In this document: in pieces, positions 51,632 to 62,305 of the stretch
How positions within the stretch are numbered: the stretch's first letter is position 1
How the letters are laid out: each line of letters opens with the position of its first letter
Assembly: GCF_004363095.1 (NCBI RefSeq)
Contig: NZ_SNYO01000007.1
Span: forward strand, 124,001 to 188,000
DNA: 64,000 bases
Source of the DNA: Actinomycetospora succinea
GTDB lineage: Bacteria; Actinomycetota; Actinomycetes; Mycobacteriales; Pseudonocardiaceae
Direction: 5' to 3'
Position numbers and translations under genes: made by a program
The notes under the pieces: model-generated
Told to the model about the DNA's origin: nothing
What the model saw: the letters and a program-made list of their open reading frames with translations, nothing else
Databases searched by the model: none

Positions 51632-53115
51632 GCTCGCCGGTAGGCCCCGTCACCTCCCGACTCGTCGCCCTCGTCGCGACGACCCGCGACCGCCTGCGCA
51701 CCCCCGAGCTGCGCGAGCGCCTCGACGCGCTGGTGACCCGCCTGTCCGAGCCCCGCATCCGCGTCGCGGTCGGCGGCCGGATGAACGCCGGCAAGTCGAC
51801 GCTGGCCAACGCCCTGCTCCAGGAACGGCTCGCGGCCACCGGTGCCACCGAGACCACGCGGCTGGTCACCTGGTTCCGCCACGGCCACCAGGCCCGCGTC
51901 CGCGTGCACCACCGCGACGGCACCGACCGCCTCGTGCCCCTCGGCGACGGCATCGGCGCCACGATCGGCGAGCCCGGCGAGGACATCTCCCACCTCACCG
52001 TCGAGACGCCCAACGACGCGCTCACCCGGTACACGCTGATCGACACCCCGGGCATGGACTCGCTCTCCAAGCTCGACCCCGACTCGCTCGCGGCCCTCGG
52101 CGACGCCGACGCCGTCGTCTACCTCATGCCCCACCCCGGCGAGCGCGACGTCGAGGCCATCGACGCCGTCCGCGGCTGGGCCGGCGGGCTGCGCCTCGGC
52201 GCCGCGAACATGCTCGGGGTCCTGTCGCGCATCGACACCCTCTCCGGCGAGGACGACCCCTGGCCGACCGCCCGCCGCGTCGCCGACCGCTACGCCGGGG
52301 AGCTGCGCGCGGTGCTCTCCGACGTCGTCCCCGTGGCCGGGCTGCTCGCCGAGACCGCGCGGGGCCCCGACTTCTCCGAGACCGACGCCCGCGCGCTGCG
52401 CACGCTCGCCGAGGCCGACCGCTCCGCGGTGCTGCGCAAGCTGCGCACCGTGCAGCGCTTCCGCGCCTGGGAGGAGTGCCCGCTCGCGGCGGACGAGCGC
52501 GAGCGGCTGCTCGACCTGCTCGGGCTGCACGGCATCCGCGTCGGGCTCGAACTGCTCGACGAGGGCCGGCGCTCGACGCCCGCGCTGCTCGAGGGCTTCG
52601 CGCTGCGCTCCGGGGTCGAGGCCGTGCTGGAGCGCATCGAGACGGTGTTCGTCGCCGGCGCGGACCGGCTGCGCGCGAGCGCCGGCATCGCCGCGCTGGA
52701 GCACCTCGGCTGGGACGCCGCCGACGAGGTCGACCGGCGCGCCCTGCTCGCGCTGCAGTCCGAGCTCGACCGGCTGCGCCTCGAGCCCGCGCTGCGCCAG
52801 GTGGAGCTCGCCGCCGCGCTCGTCGACCTCGAGAACGGGCGGATGCGCCTCGGCGACGACGACGTGGCGCGCCTGCGCGACCTCGCGACCGGCGTCGACG
52901 ACGCCCGCCGGCTGGGTCTGGACGCCGGCGCGGACGCCGCGGCCGTCGCCGCCGCGGCGACCGCGCAGATCCCGGCGTGGCGCCGGCTCGAGGCCCGCCC
53001 GTCGCGGGTGCTGCAGCGCCACGTCCGCACCGCGCGCGAGCTCTGCGAGCACATCTTGTTCAACGCCTCGGCGCCGACGTCCCCGAGCTGGCAGGCTCGG
53101 ACACCGAGCCGATGA
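51628..53115 (+). CDS. Dynamin-like GTPase 1 (IniC-sized)
   Basis: The 495-residue protein has an N-terminal dynamin-type GTPase domain: P-loop GGRMNAGKST (Gly50-Thr58), G3 IDTPGMDS (Asp139), G4-like LSRIDTL. A helical stalk of about 230 residues follows, without an obvious transmembrane hairpin. Length and architecture resemble mycobacterial IniC (dynamin-like, isoniazid-inducible). Such proteins hydrolyse GTP to bend or repair membrane. It begins by ATGA overlap with the sigma gene and pairs with the second GTPase at 54724. Confidence 0.88.
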   Translation: MSSPVGPVTSRLVALVATTRDRLRTPELRERLDALVTRLSEPRIRVAVGGRMNAGKSTLANALLQERLAATGATETTRLVTWFRHGHQARVRVHHRDGTDRLVPLGDGIGATIGEPGEDISHLTVETPNDALTRYTLIDTPGMDSLSKLDPDSLAALGDADAVVYLMPHPGERDVEAIDAVRGWAGGLRLGAANMLGVLSRIDTLSGEDDPWPTARRVADRYAGELRAVLSDVVPVAGLLAETARGPDFSETDARALRTLAEADRSAVLRKLRTVQRFRAWEECPLAADERERLLDLLGLHGIRVGLELLDEGRRSTPALLEGFALRSGVEAVLERIETVFVAGADRLRASAGIAALEHLGWDAADEVDRRALLALQSELDRLRLEPALRQVELAAALVDLENGRMRLGDDDVARLRDLATGVDDARRLGLDAGADAAAVAAAATAQIPAWRRLEARPSRVLQRHVRTARELCEHILFNASAPTSPSWQARTPSR

Positions 53116-53122
53116 CGGGCTG

Positions 53123-53956
53123 ATGACCATCACGAGAGGGGAGGCCGCGGTGGGGGTGCCGCCCCGCGCCGGCCCGCCGAGGGCCGTCCTCGGGCCCTAC
53201 GTGGTGCAGGACGTCGTCCACCGCGGGCGCTCGGGCGAGGTCGTGCGCGCCCACGACACCGCCCACGACCGGGTCGTCGCCCTCAAGCTGCTCGCCCCCG
53301 ACACCGCCGACCGCGAGTACCGCGCCCGCTTCGACCGCTCGTGCGGCGTCGCCCGCACGCTGCGCGAGCCCCACGTCCTGCCGGTGCTCGACTTCGGCGA
53401 GACCGGCGGGCGCCTGTTCGTCGCGACGCCCCTGCTCGCGGGCCCGGACCTCGGCACCGTGCTGCACCGCGACGAGGTCCTCGACCCGGCGCGCGCGGTG
53501 GCCGTCGTCGAGCAGGCGGCGCGCGGCCTGGCCGCCGCGCACGCCCGCGGGCTCGCGCACCGCAACGTCAAGCCGGCCAACCTGCTCTTCGCCGACCCGT
53601 CCGCTACCGAGGTGCGCGTCGGCGACTTCGGGCTCGTCTCCCGCAACGGGCTCTCGCTCGACCACACCGCGCCCGAGCGCTTCCGCGGCGGCGCGACCGA
53701 CCACCGCGAGGACGTCTACGCGCTCGGCTGCGTGCTCTACACCTGCCTCACCGGCGCCCGGCCCTACCCGGGCCGCAGCCTCCCCGAGCGGATGCGCGGG
53801 CACCTCGAGAGCCCGATCCCGCGGCCGTCCGAGGCGCGCCCCGGCGTGCCGGCCGCGTTCGACGCCGTGATCGCCGGGGCGCTGGCGAAGACCCCCGCCG
53901 AGCGCACCGCGACCGTCGGCACGCTCGCGGCGGCCGCCCGCGCCGCGCTCGGCTGA
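53123..53956 (+). CDS. Serine/threonine kinase-like protein with altered catalytic loop
   Basis: The 277-residue protein is a Pkn-type kinase domain without a transmembrane segment. It has the glycine-rich-loop region VVHRGRSGEVVRA, the ATP Lys in VALKLL and DFG in VGDFGLVSR. The APE equivalent is TAPERF. The catalytic loop reads HRNVKPANLL: residue 148 is Asn where active kinases have Asp, so it may be a pseudokinase. The glycine loop also departs from GxGxxG. It lies 7 bp after GTPase 1. A scaffold or regulator of the dynamin system is likely. Confidence 0.85.
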   Translation: MTITRGEAAVGVPPRAGPPRAVLGPYVVQDVVHRGRSGEVVRAHDTAHDRVVALKLLAPDTADREYRARFDRSCGVARTLREPHVLPVLDFGETGGRLFVATPLLAGPDLGTVLHRDEVLDPARAVAVVEQAARGLAAAHARGLAHRNVKPANLLFADPSATEVRVGDFGLVSRNGLSLDHTAPERFRGGATDHREDVYALGCVLYTCLTGARPYPGRSLPERMRGHLESPIPRPSEARPGVPAAFDAVIAGALAKTPAERTATVGTLAAAARAALG

Positions 53957-54056
53957 AAGAAATCGGGGATCCGCCGGAACATCCGTGCCCTCCCGCGTCG
54001 TCACAGTCGCGAACGGCCCGCCGACGGCGGCGGGCCCCGCCCGTGGGGAGCGCGCG

Positions 54057-54398
54057 ATGAGCGGCACGACCGACACCGCCGGTGACATGTACTTCAGCGC
54101 CGACGGCGGCGTGTACGACGCGTCCGGCACCATGATCGGCACCTACGAGACCGACGGCGCCGGCAACGTCGACCTGGTCACCACCGACACCGACGGGGAC
54201 GGCGTCCTCGACACCTCGGTGGCCGACACCGACCACAACGGTTCGTTCGAGACCGGGATCGTCGACACCGACGGCGACGGCTACTACGACACGATGGTCA
54301 CCGACACCGACGGGGACGGCGACTTCGACACCGCGGCGGTCGACACCGACCGCGACGGGCAGGCCGACACCACCAGCCACGACCCCGCCGGCTTCTGA
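54057..54398 (+). CDS. Calcium-loop repeat protein
   Basis: The 113-residue acidic protein opens with DMYFSADGGVYDASGTMIGT and continues as five exact 13-residue repeats of the DTDGDGxxDTxxx form (residues 44-108). Asp at positions 1, 3, 5 and 9 is as in EF-hand or thrombospondin type-3 calcium loops. No signal peptide is seen. It resembles the DUF6802-like actinobacterial proteins, which I can only suggest. GTGGGGAG precedes the ATG. Its place between kinase-like and GrpE-like genes is unusual. Confidence 0.78.
   Translation: MSGTTDTAGDMYFSADGGVYDASGTMIGTYETDGAGNVDLVTTDTDGDGVLDTSVADTDHNGSFETGIVDTDGDGYYDTMVTDTDGDGDFDTAAVDTDRDGQADTTSHDPAGF
54186..54380 (+). repeat. Five tandem 39-bp coding repeats
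   Basis: The stretch encodes five 13-residue calcium-loop units with period exactly 39 bp. Units 1, 3 and 4 share DTDGDG; units 2 and 5 read DTDHNG and DTDRDG. Confidence 0.85.
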
Positions 54399-54403
54399 TC
54401 TCG

Positions 54404-54727
54404 ATGATCGCCCCGACCGCCGAGCGGGCGGCGCTGGTCGAGCTCTGCATCGACCTCGCCGACCGGCTGCGCACCACCGGGCCCGGACTCCGGGCCCGGC
54501 TGCACCGCGGCCTCGCCGACGTCGGGGTGGTCCCGGTCGAGCCGGACGGCCTGCCCTTCGACGGCGCCCACCACGACGCCGTCGACTGCGAGCCGACCAC
54601 CGACCCCGCCCGCGACCGCACGGTCGCGAGCACCGAACGCACCGGCTACCTCGACCACGGGCACGTCCTGCGCCGCCCCGAGGTCGTGGTGTACGCCCTG
54701 GAGACGGCGACCGAGGAGGACCGATGA
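54404..54727 (+). CDS. GrpE-like nucleotide exchange factor (short)
   Basis: The 107-residue protein matches the C-terminal half of GrpE: a helix, then VGVVPVEPDGLPFDGAHHDA (near 41-60) and ERTGYLDHGHVLRRPEVVVY (78-97). GrpE exchanges ADP for ATP on Hsp70. The long N-terminal coiled coil of housekeeping GrpE (about 190 residues) is absent. An Hsp70-like gene lies 2.2 kb downstream in the same run, so this is most likely its dedicated exchange factor. It ends in an ATGA overlap with GTPase 2. Confidence 0.82.
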   Translation: MIAPTAERAALVELCIDLADRLRTTGPGLRARLHRGLADVGVVPVEPDGLPFDGAHHDAVDCEPTTDPARDRTVASTERTGYLDHGHVLRRPEVVVYALETATEEDR

Positions 54728-56556
54728 GCACCCACCCGCTGACCGACGAGGTCCTGGCGCTGGTGTCGCAGGTGCGCGCGGCCGCGGTCGAGGACGACGA
54801 GAAGGGCGCCGCGGAGGCCCTCGACGGCGACGTCGCCCGCGTGGCCCGCAGCACCGCGGCCGTGGTGGTCGTCGGGGAGAAGAAGCGCGGGAAGAGCTCG
54901 CTGATCAACGCGCTGATCGGGCGTCCGGGCCTGCTGCCCGTCGACGCCGACGTCGCCACCTGCGTGCACGTGATCGTCTCCCACGGCCCGGACGGCGTGA
55001 CCGTCGTCGAGGGCGGCGGGGCGGCCGGTCGCGAGGTGCCGCTCGACGCGCTCGCCGAGTACGCCGCGCTCGACCCCGGGGCCCGCGCCCCCGAGCACGA
55101 GGACGTCAGCCAGGTCCAGGTCCGCGTGCCCGCGCCGCTGCTCGCCGGCGGCCTCGAGCTGATCGACACCCCCGGCGTCGGCGGTCTCGTCGCCGGCCAC
55201 GCCGCGCTGACGCTCGCGACGCTCGACCGCGCCGACGCCCTGGTGTTCGTCCTCGACGGGTCGAGCGAGATCACCGCCTCGGAGCTGGCGTTCCTCGAGA
55301 AGGCCACCGAGCGCATCACCACCGTCGCCTTCGTACTCACCAAGATCGACCTGTTCCCCGCGTGGGAGGAGGTGCGGGCGCGCAACGTCGAGCTGATCGC
55401 CCGGCACGCCCCGCGCTACGCCGCGGCGCCCTGGTTCGGGGTGTCGAGCCGCGCGGCCGCCGACGCGGTTGCCGCGGAGGCCGACGGCGAGCCCGAGGAG
55501 GCCGCCGAGGAGCGCGCCGCGAGCGGGATCGGGCCGCTGTCCGAGCACCTCGCCGGCCTCGCCGAGGACGCCGACGGGTTGCGGCTGTCGAACCTGCTCC
55601 ACCAGACGTCCGCGCTGGCCAAGCGCCTGTCCGCCCTGCAGGTGCGTCGCGCGCTGTCGCTGTCGCTGAGCCCGGAGTTCGCGGCCTCGGTGAAGCGCGA
55701 GAAGGACGCGCTCACCGCGCTGCAGAGCCAGAACGCGACGTGGCGCCAGACGCTCGGCGAGCGCTCCGCCCGCCTCGAGCAGCGCATGCGCACCGAGCTC
55801 GCCCGCCGTCTCGAGGACCTGCGCAAGGAGGTCGGCGACCAGATCGCCACCGGCTCCGGCAAGGTCTTCGACGCCGTCGCCACCGACCTGCCGCCCCGCG
55901 CCCAGGCGCTGTGGATCGAGCTCGACACGCTGCTGCGCCGCGAGCTCACCGCGCTCGGCGAGGCGCTGCTGGCCGACCTCGAGGGCGTCGAGGTCGACCT
56001 CGCCGGGGTCGTCCCGGACGCCCCGGAGCGCCTCGCGCAGCTCCCCGAGGCCGCGCGCGGCCAGGGCAGCACGAGCTTCGCCGAGCAGGGGATCATGGCC
56101 GCGGGCCTCGGCATGGGGCTCGGGCACCTCGTGGCGATGGTGGTCGCCCCGCCGATCGGCATCCTCGCCGGCATCGGCGCCGTCGGGTTCTTCTCGTGGC
56201 GGCGCTGGAGCAAGGAGCGGGGTGCCCGCAGCCGCGAGGACGCCCGCCGCTACCTCGGGGAGGTCGCCACCCGGCTGAACAACGAGATCCCGCCGGTGGT
56301 CTCGCAGGCCGTCGCCGGTGCCCGCGAGGTGCTGGGCCGCCAGATCACCACGGCGCTCACCGAGGAGAAGGACCGCCTCACCGCGAGCCTCGCCGAGCAC
56401 GAGAAGAACCTCGCCGCCGAGAAGTCGTCCCTGCAGCGCCGCAAGGTCGAGGTCGACGCCGGGCTGAAGAAGCGCAACGAGCTGCGGGAGGCCGCCGAGA
56501 AGCTGGCCGCCAGGCTGCCCACCACCCATCGACCGCACCGAGAGGAGTCGTCGTGA
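54724..56556 (+). CDS. Dynamin-like GTPase 2 with membrane hairpin (IniA-sized)
   Basis: The 610-residue protein has a GTPase domain with GEKKRGKSS (Gly51-Ser59), LIDTPGVGG (Asp148) and TKID (206-209). A long helical stalk is interrupted near residues 457-495 by two hydrophobic segments (GLGMGLGHLVAMVVAPP and GILAGIGAVGFFSW) forming a membrane hairpin. A further coiled coil rich in Glu, Lys and Leu follows. Length is close to mycobacterial IniA. Membrane remodelling together with GTPase 1 is the likely role. Its stop overlaps the next GTG by 4 bp. Confidence 0.9.
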   Translation: MSTHPLTDEVLALVSQVRAAAVEDDEKGAAEALDGDVARVARSTAAVVVVGEKKRGKSSLINALIGRPGLLPVDADVATCVHVIVSHGPDGVTVVEGGGAAGREVPLDALAEYAALDPGARAPEHEDVSQVQVRVPAPLLAGGLELIDTPGVGGLVAGHAALTLATLDRADALVFVLDGSSEITASELAFLEKATERITTVAFVLTKIDLFPAWEEVRARNVELIARHAPRYAAAPWFGVSSRAAADAVAAEADGEPEEAAEERAASGIGPLSEHLAGLAEDADGLRLSNLLHQTSALAKRLSALQVRRALSLSLSPEFAASVKREKDALTALQSQNATWRQTLGERSARLEQRMRTELARRLEDLRKEVGDQIATGSGKVFDAVATDLPPRAQALWIELDTLLRRELTALGEALLADLEGVEVDLAGVVPDAPERLAQLPEAARGQGSTSFAEQGIMAAGLGMGLGHLVAMVVAPPIGILAGIGAVGFFSWRRWSKERGARSREDARRYLGEVATRLNNEIPPVVSQAVAGAREVLGRQITTALTEEKDRLTASLAEHEKNLAAEKSSLQRRKVEVDAGLKKRNELREAAEKLAARLPTTHRPHREESS

Positions 56557-56924
56557 CCGCGCCCGAGGAGGCCGGGGGACCCTGGCTCGACATGTCCCGG
56601 TACCCCGACACCGATCCCGACACCGTGCTCTCGCCCGGCGACCAGGACCTGCTGACCTCGGCGCTCGCCGTCGACGACTCGGGCCTGCCCGACAGCGTCT
56701 GGGAGCACATGCTCGCCGTCGTCACCGGCGAGGACCCGGCCGAGGACGCCGATGAGCCCGGTACGGACGGCGGCGTCGACGACCCGGCCCTCGACCCGGC
56801 CGACGACGCGGGCTGGGGCGAGGACCCCGCGCACGACCAGGCCCACGACGACCCGGGCGGGCACGACGACGGGATCCACGACGCGGGCCACGACGGGCAC
56901 GACTGGGACGGCGGCGTCGTGTGA
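56553..56924 (+). CDS. Asp/His-rich acidic protein of the dynamin-Hsp70 operon
   Basis: The 123-residue protein has an N-terminal folded part with DMSRYPDTDPDTVLSPGDQD and LPDSVWEHMLAVVTG (about 13-60), then a low-complexity tail of Asp, His and Gly (HDQAHDDPGGHDDG and DAGHDGHDWDGG). The tail could bind divalent metal. No family was recognised; it occupies the position between GTPase 2 and Hsp70 with 4-bp overlaps on both sides, so it is probably a client or adaptor of one of them. Confidence 0.72.
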   Translation: MTAPEEAGGPWLDMSRYPDTDPDTVLSPGDQDLLTSALAVDDSGLPDSVWEHMLAVVTGEDPAEDADEPGTDGGVDDPALDPADDAGWGEDPAHDQAHDDPGGHDDGIHDAGHDGHDWDGGVV

Positions 56925-58513
56925 CCGGCTGGGACCTCGCGATCGACTTCGGCACCTCGTTCACGACGACCGCCACGCTCGCCCACGGGCGCGCCGAGGT
57001 CCTGGAGATCGACGGGTCGAAGTACGTGCCCTCGCTCGTCTGCGTCGACGACGACGGCACGATCCTCACCGGCCGCGACGCGGTCAACGAGGCGGCGATG
57101 GCCCCGGACCGCACCGAGCGCGTCCCGAAGCGCGCCCTCGTGGCCTCGGAGCAGGTCCTGCTGGGCACGCGCACGGTGACGACCGTCGACCTCGTCGCCG
57201 CGGTGCTCGCCCGGGTCGCCGGCGAGGCCACGCGGCGGCTCTCGGGACGCCCGTCGCGCGTCGTCCTGACGCACCCCGCCCGCTGGCAGGCCGGCGGCGC
57301 CGAGCTGCGCCGGCTCACCGAGGCCGCCGAGCGCGCCGGGCTGGGCGAGCCCGACCTCGTCGCGGAGCCGGTCGCCGCCGCCCACCACTACGTGCGCACC
57401 GGCGACGCCGTGCCCGACGGCGGCATGATCGGCGTCTACGACTTCGGCGGCGGCACCTTCGACACCGCCGTCCTGCGGCGCCGCCGCGACGGGTTCGAGC
57501 TCGCCGGCTCACCCGGCGGCGACGCCGCCCTCGGCGGCGAGGACCTCGACGCCGCCTTCATGGAGATCCTCGCCGAGCACGCCGAGGCGCTCGACCCCGA
57601 CACCTGGAACGCGCTGTGGGAGGCCGAGGGCCGCGTCGCCGAGCGCCACCGCACCCTGTTGCGCCGCGACATCACCCAGGCCAAGGAGGCGCTGTCCCGC
57701 CTGCCCGCGGTCAACCTCTGGGTGGCGGGCTACGACGACGAGATCCGCGTGACGCGCCGCGAGTACGAGAAGGCGGTCGAGCCGCTCCTCGCGCGCAGCG
57801 TCGCCGAGCTGCAGGACACCGTCGCGCGCGCCGGCACCACGCCCGACGGGCTCGTCGACGTCTTCCTCACCGGCAGCACCAGCCGGACGCCGCGGATCAG
57901 CGCGCTGCTCGCCGACCTGCTCGGTCACGTGCCCGGGATGCGCGACGACCCGAAGGCCGTCGTCGTGCTCGGGGCGCTGTCGACGGTCCCGGGCTCGGTG
58001 AGCGCCACCCAGCACGTCCGCCTCCCTCCGCGGCCGCAGGACCCGGGACGGCGTCCCCCGGCGGGCCCGACCCCGCCGCTGACGCCCGCCGGGTTCGCGG
58101 CTCCCGTGGTGCCCGACGGTGCGACCGAGACGGTGCGGCGCACCCCGCGGGAGGACGTGACGGTCCGGGCGGGGCGGCACCACGCGCCCGATCCTCCGCA
58201 GGCCGACGCCGAGGCGGCCGCCCTGATCGCGCGCGAGATCGCCGCCATCGCCGAGGCGGCCGGGGTCACCGACCTCGTCGGCGCGGTGTCCCCGACGCTG
58301 CACGCGGGCGACACCGCCGAGGCCCTGCGGCGCCCGCTGGTGGCGGCCGTCGAGGGCGTGGGCACGGCGATCGGCACCCGGCACACGCCGTTCCCCGGGC
58401 TGCCGCCCGAGGTCGCGCTCCAGGTCCTGCGGGAGGGCCGCGCGGAGCTGGGCGCGCTCGGCCAGGCCCTCACGCGCCTCGACGGTGTGACGGAGCGCCT
58501 CACCGCGTGGTGA
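56921..58513 (+). CDS. Hsp70-family ATPase without canonical substrate domain
   Basis: The 530-residue protein has the Hsp70 ATPase fold: phosphate loop 1 IDFGTSFTTTA (about 8-18), EPVAAAHHYV, phosphate loop 2 YDFGGGTFDTAVL and adenosine loop LTGSTSRTPRI. After about residue 350 the DnaK substrate-binding beta domain is replaced by a Pro-rich linker and a helical C-terminal region. It likely works with the GrpE-like protein upstream on a specific client, perhaps the GTPases. No DnaJ gene is in the operon. The GTG start overlaps the previous stop by 4 bp. Confidence 0.88.
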   Translation: MTGWDLAIDFGTSFTTTATLAHGRAEVLEIDGSKYVPSLVCVDDDGTILTGRDAVNEAAMAPDRTERVPKRALVASEQVLLGTRTVTTVDLVAAVLARVAGEATRRLSGRPSRVVLTHPARWQAGGAELRRLTEAAERAGLGEPDLVAEPVAAAHHYVRTGDAVPDGGMIGVYDFGGGTFDTAVLRRRRDGFELAGSPGGDAALGGEDLDAAFMEILAEHAEALDPDTWNALWEAEGRVAERHRTLLRRDITQAKEALSRLPAVNLWVAGYDDEIRVTRREYEKAVEPLLARSVAELQDTVARAGTTPDGLVDVFLTGSTSRTPRISALLADLLGHVPGMRDDPKAVVVLGALSTVPGSVSATQHVRLPPRPQDPGRRPPAGPTPPLTPAGFAAPVVPDGATETVRRTPREDVTVRAGRHHAPDPPQADAEAAALIAREIAAIAEAAGVTDLVGAVSPTLHAGDTAEALRRPLVAAVEGVGTAIGTRHTPFPGLPPEVALQVLREGRAELGALGQALTRLDGVTERLTAW

Positions 58514-58571
58514 GCCGATCGCCCCGGTGGCGGGTATGACCATGGCTCCACCACCACCACGGAGGGCCCGC

Positions 58572-58970
58572 ATGACCCACACCGCGACCGGCCGAGCGAC
58601 CGCCGCGTCCACCGTCACGGCGCTGCGCGTGCTCGCGGTGCTGACCGTCGTCGTCCTGGCCTGGCAGTTCGTCACGGCGGGCTCGATCGTCGGCCCGGGC
58701 GAGGCCGAGGGCGCCGAGTCCCTGCACGCCACCGGCGCGATCGTCCTGCACGTCGTCTCGGGGCTGACGATGATCGTCGCCGCCCTCGTGTGGCGGGCCG
58801 GCGCGCCGCTCTGGCCGGCGGTCGTCGCCGCCGTGGTCTTCGTGCTGAGCTTCGTCCAGGCGTACTTCGGCAGCGGGGCGACCCTCGCGATCCACGTGCC
58901 CGGCGCCATGGTCCTGACGATCGGCGCCGTCGTCGTCGCGGCCTGGTCGTTCACCCCGTCCGCCCGCTGA
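58572..58970 (+). CDS. Small four-helix integral membrane protein
   Basis: The 132-residue protein has four hydrophobic helices (about 13-33, 51-69, 73-92, 98-121). It resembles DUF6220-like actinobacterial membrane proteins, though I am not certain. GGAGGGCCCGC precedes the ATG. It stands alone 58 bp after the Hsp70 gene and may still be part of that transcript. Confidence 0.65.
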   Translation: MTHTATGRATAASTVTALRVLAVLTVVVLAWQFVTAGSIVGPGEAEGAESLHATGAIVLHVVSGLTMIVAALVWRAGAPLWPAVVAAVVFVLSFVQAYFGSGATLAIHVPGAMVLTIGAVVVAAWSFTPSAR

Positions 58971-58980
58971 GGACCTTCCG

Positions 58981-58994
58981 GGGACCCTCGTCCC
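58981..58994. promoter_or_regulatory. DosR-box-like palindrome upstream of the stress protein gene
   Basis: GGGAC-CCTC-GTCCC has the 5-4-5 geometry and outer bases of the mycobacterial DosR box (GGGAC-TWWA-GTCCC); the AT-rich centre is not conserved. It lies 97 bp before the universal stress protein gene. Confidence 0.45.
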
Positions 58995-59005
58995 GCACGC
59001 CCTGA

Positions 59006-61315
<2,310 letters not shown>

Positions 61316-61322
61316 CCGGCCT

Positions 61323-61366
61323 ACGTGAGCACTTTCCGGCCCTATAGAGCCGGAAAGTGCTCACAT
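61323..61366. repeat. 44-bp palindromic hairpin, copy 3
   Basis: GTGAGCACTTTCCGGC and GCCGGAAAGTGCTCAC form a perfect 16-bp stem around CCTATAGA; the outermost pair A-T encloses one C/A mismatch. Total length 44 bp, as in the other copies. The right arm gives the minus-strand stop TGA (61363-61361) of the nitroreductase gene. It separates two convergent genes. Confidence 0.82.
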
Positions 61367-62305
61367 GAGTCGCGGGCTCGGGAGGTCGTCGCCGGCTTTC
61401 GGGCCCAGGCGCAGGACCGCCTGGGGCCACAGGGCGCCGCCGAGCAGCGTCCGGAGCGCCTCGCGGGTCGACGCGACCTCCACCGGCGGCGCGACGAACG
61501 ACGCGCCGAGCCCGTGCACGGTCGCGGTGAGCAGGACCCGCTGCAGCGCCTGCCCGGCCTGCAGGTGCGCCAGCGGCAGGTCGTGGGCGGTGGCCAGCAC
61601 GCCGATCATCGCGTGGCGATCGGGCCGGTCGGGGGTCCCGGCGCCGCCGCTGAGGTCGCGGACGCGCCAGGGGTCGTCGCGTGGGGGCCGCGGGCCGGCG
61701 ACCGCGGCGGGGACGCCGTCGAGGACGTCCGCGCCCCGCCCGGTCCAGGCCTCCCGCTCGGCGCGCCAGGCCGGGTCGGCGTCCTCGATCCGTACGGCGT
61801 CGGCGACGAGGCCGGCGACGGTGTCGCGCTCCGCGGGCGTCTCGATCCAGTACAGCCAGCTGCGCTCCGCCTCGGCCGCGCGCCGGAGCTCGGCGCGCAG
61901 CGCGGGCCGGACCGCGCCCTCCCCGAACGCGCGCCGGTGGGTGTGGCGGTGCCCGATCGCGGCGGCGAGCGCCCGCTCGGCGGGACTGCACGGCAGCGGG
62001 CTGCCGACCCGGAGCCGGGCGAACGACCAGGGGTCGTCGGGGTCGGGCAGCAGCCGCACGTGCGTGCGCCGCTCCTGGGCCCGCACGGCCAGGCGCATCC
62101 CGGCCAGCGCGGCCCCGCACGCGAGGCGCAGCGCGCGGTGGTCGGGGTCGGCGACGGGCAGCGCGCGGGCCGGGTCGCCGCGCACCTCGAACCCGTCGGG
62201 CCCGTCGGCGCGCAGCACCCAGGGCTGGGTGTTGTGCCCCGACGGCGCCCGCGACCCGGCCGCGAGCACGTCGTGCACGGCCTGCGGGGTCAGCGCGGTG
62301 ATCAT
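61361..62305 (-). CDS. Acg-like FMN-binding nitroreductase-family protein
   Basis: The 314-residue protein matches the Acg/Rv2032 family of actinobacterial nitroreductase-fold proteins: AAGSRAPSGHNTQPWVLRAD (about 16-35), DHRALRLACGAALAGMRLA (about 54-72) and a C-terminal LPLAHLQAGQALQRVLLTAT. In M. tuberculosis acg is DosR-controlled; the protein may sequester FMN. It overlaps the CydC stop by ATGA and follows it on the same strand, so both belong to one operon with a promoter outside the window. Confidence 0.85.
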   Translation of the reverse strand: MITALTPQAVHDVLAAGSRAPSGHNTQPWVLRADGPDGFEVRGDPARALPVADPDHRALRLACGAALAGMRLAVRAQERRTHVRLLPDPDDPWSFARLRVGSPLPCSPAERALAAAIGHRHTHRRAFGEGAVRPALRAELRRAAEAERSWLYWIETPAERDTVAGLVADAVRIEDADPAWRAEREAWTGRGADVLDGVPAAVAGPRPPRDDPWRVRDLSGGAGTPDRPDRHAMIGVLATAHDLPLAHLQAGQALQRVLLTATVHGLGASFVAPPVEVASTREALRTLLGGALWPQAVLRLGPKAGDDLPSPRLM

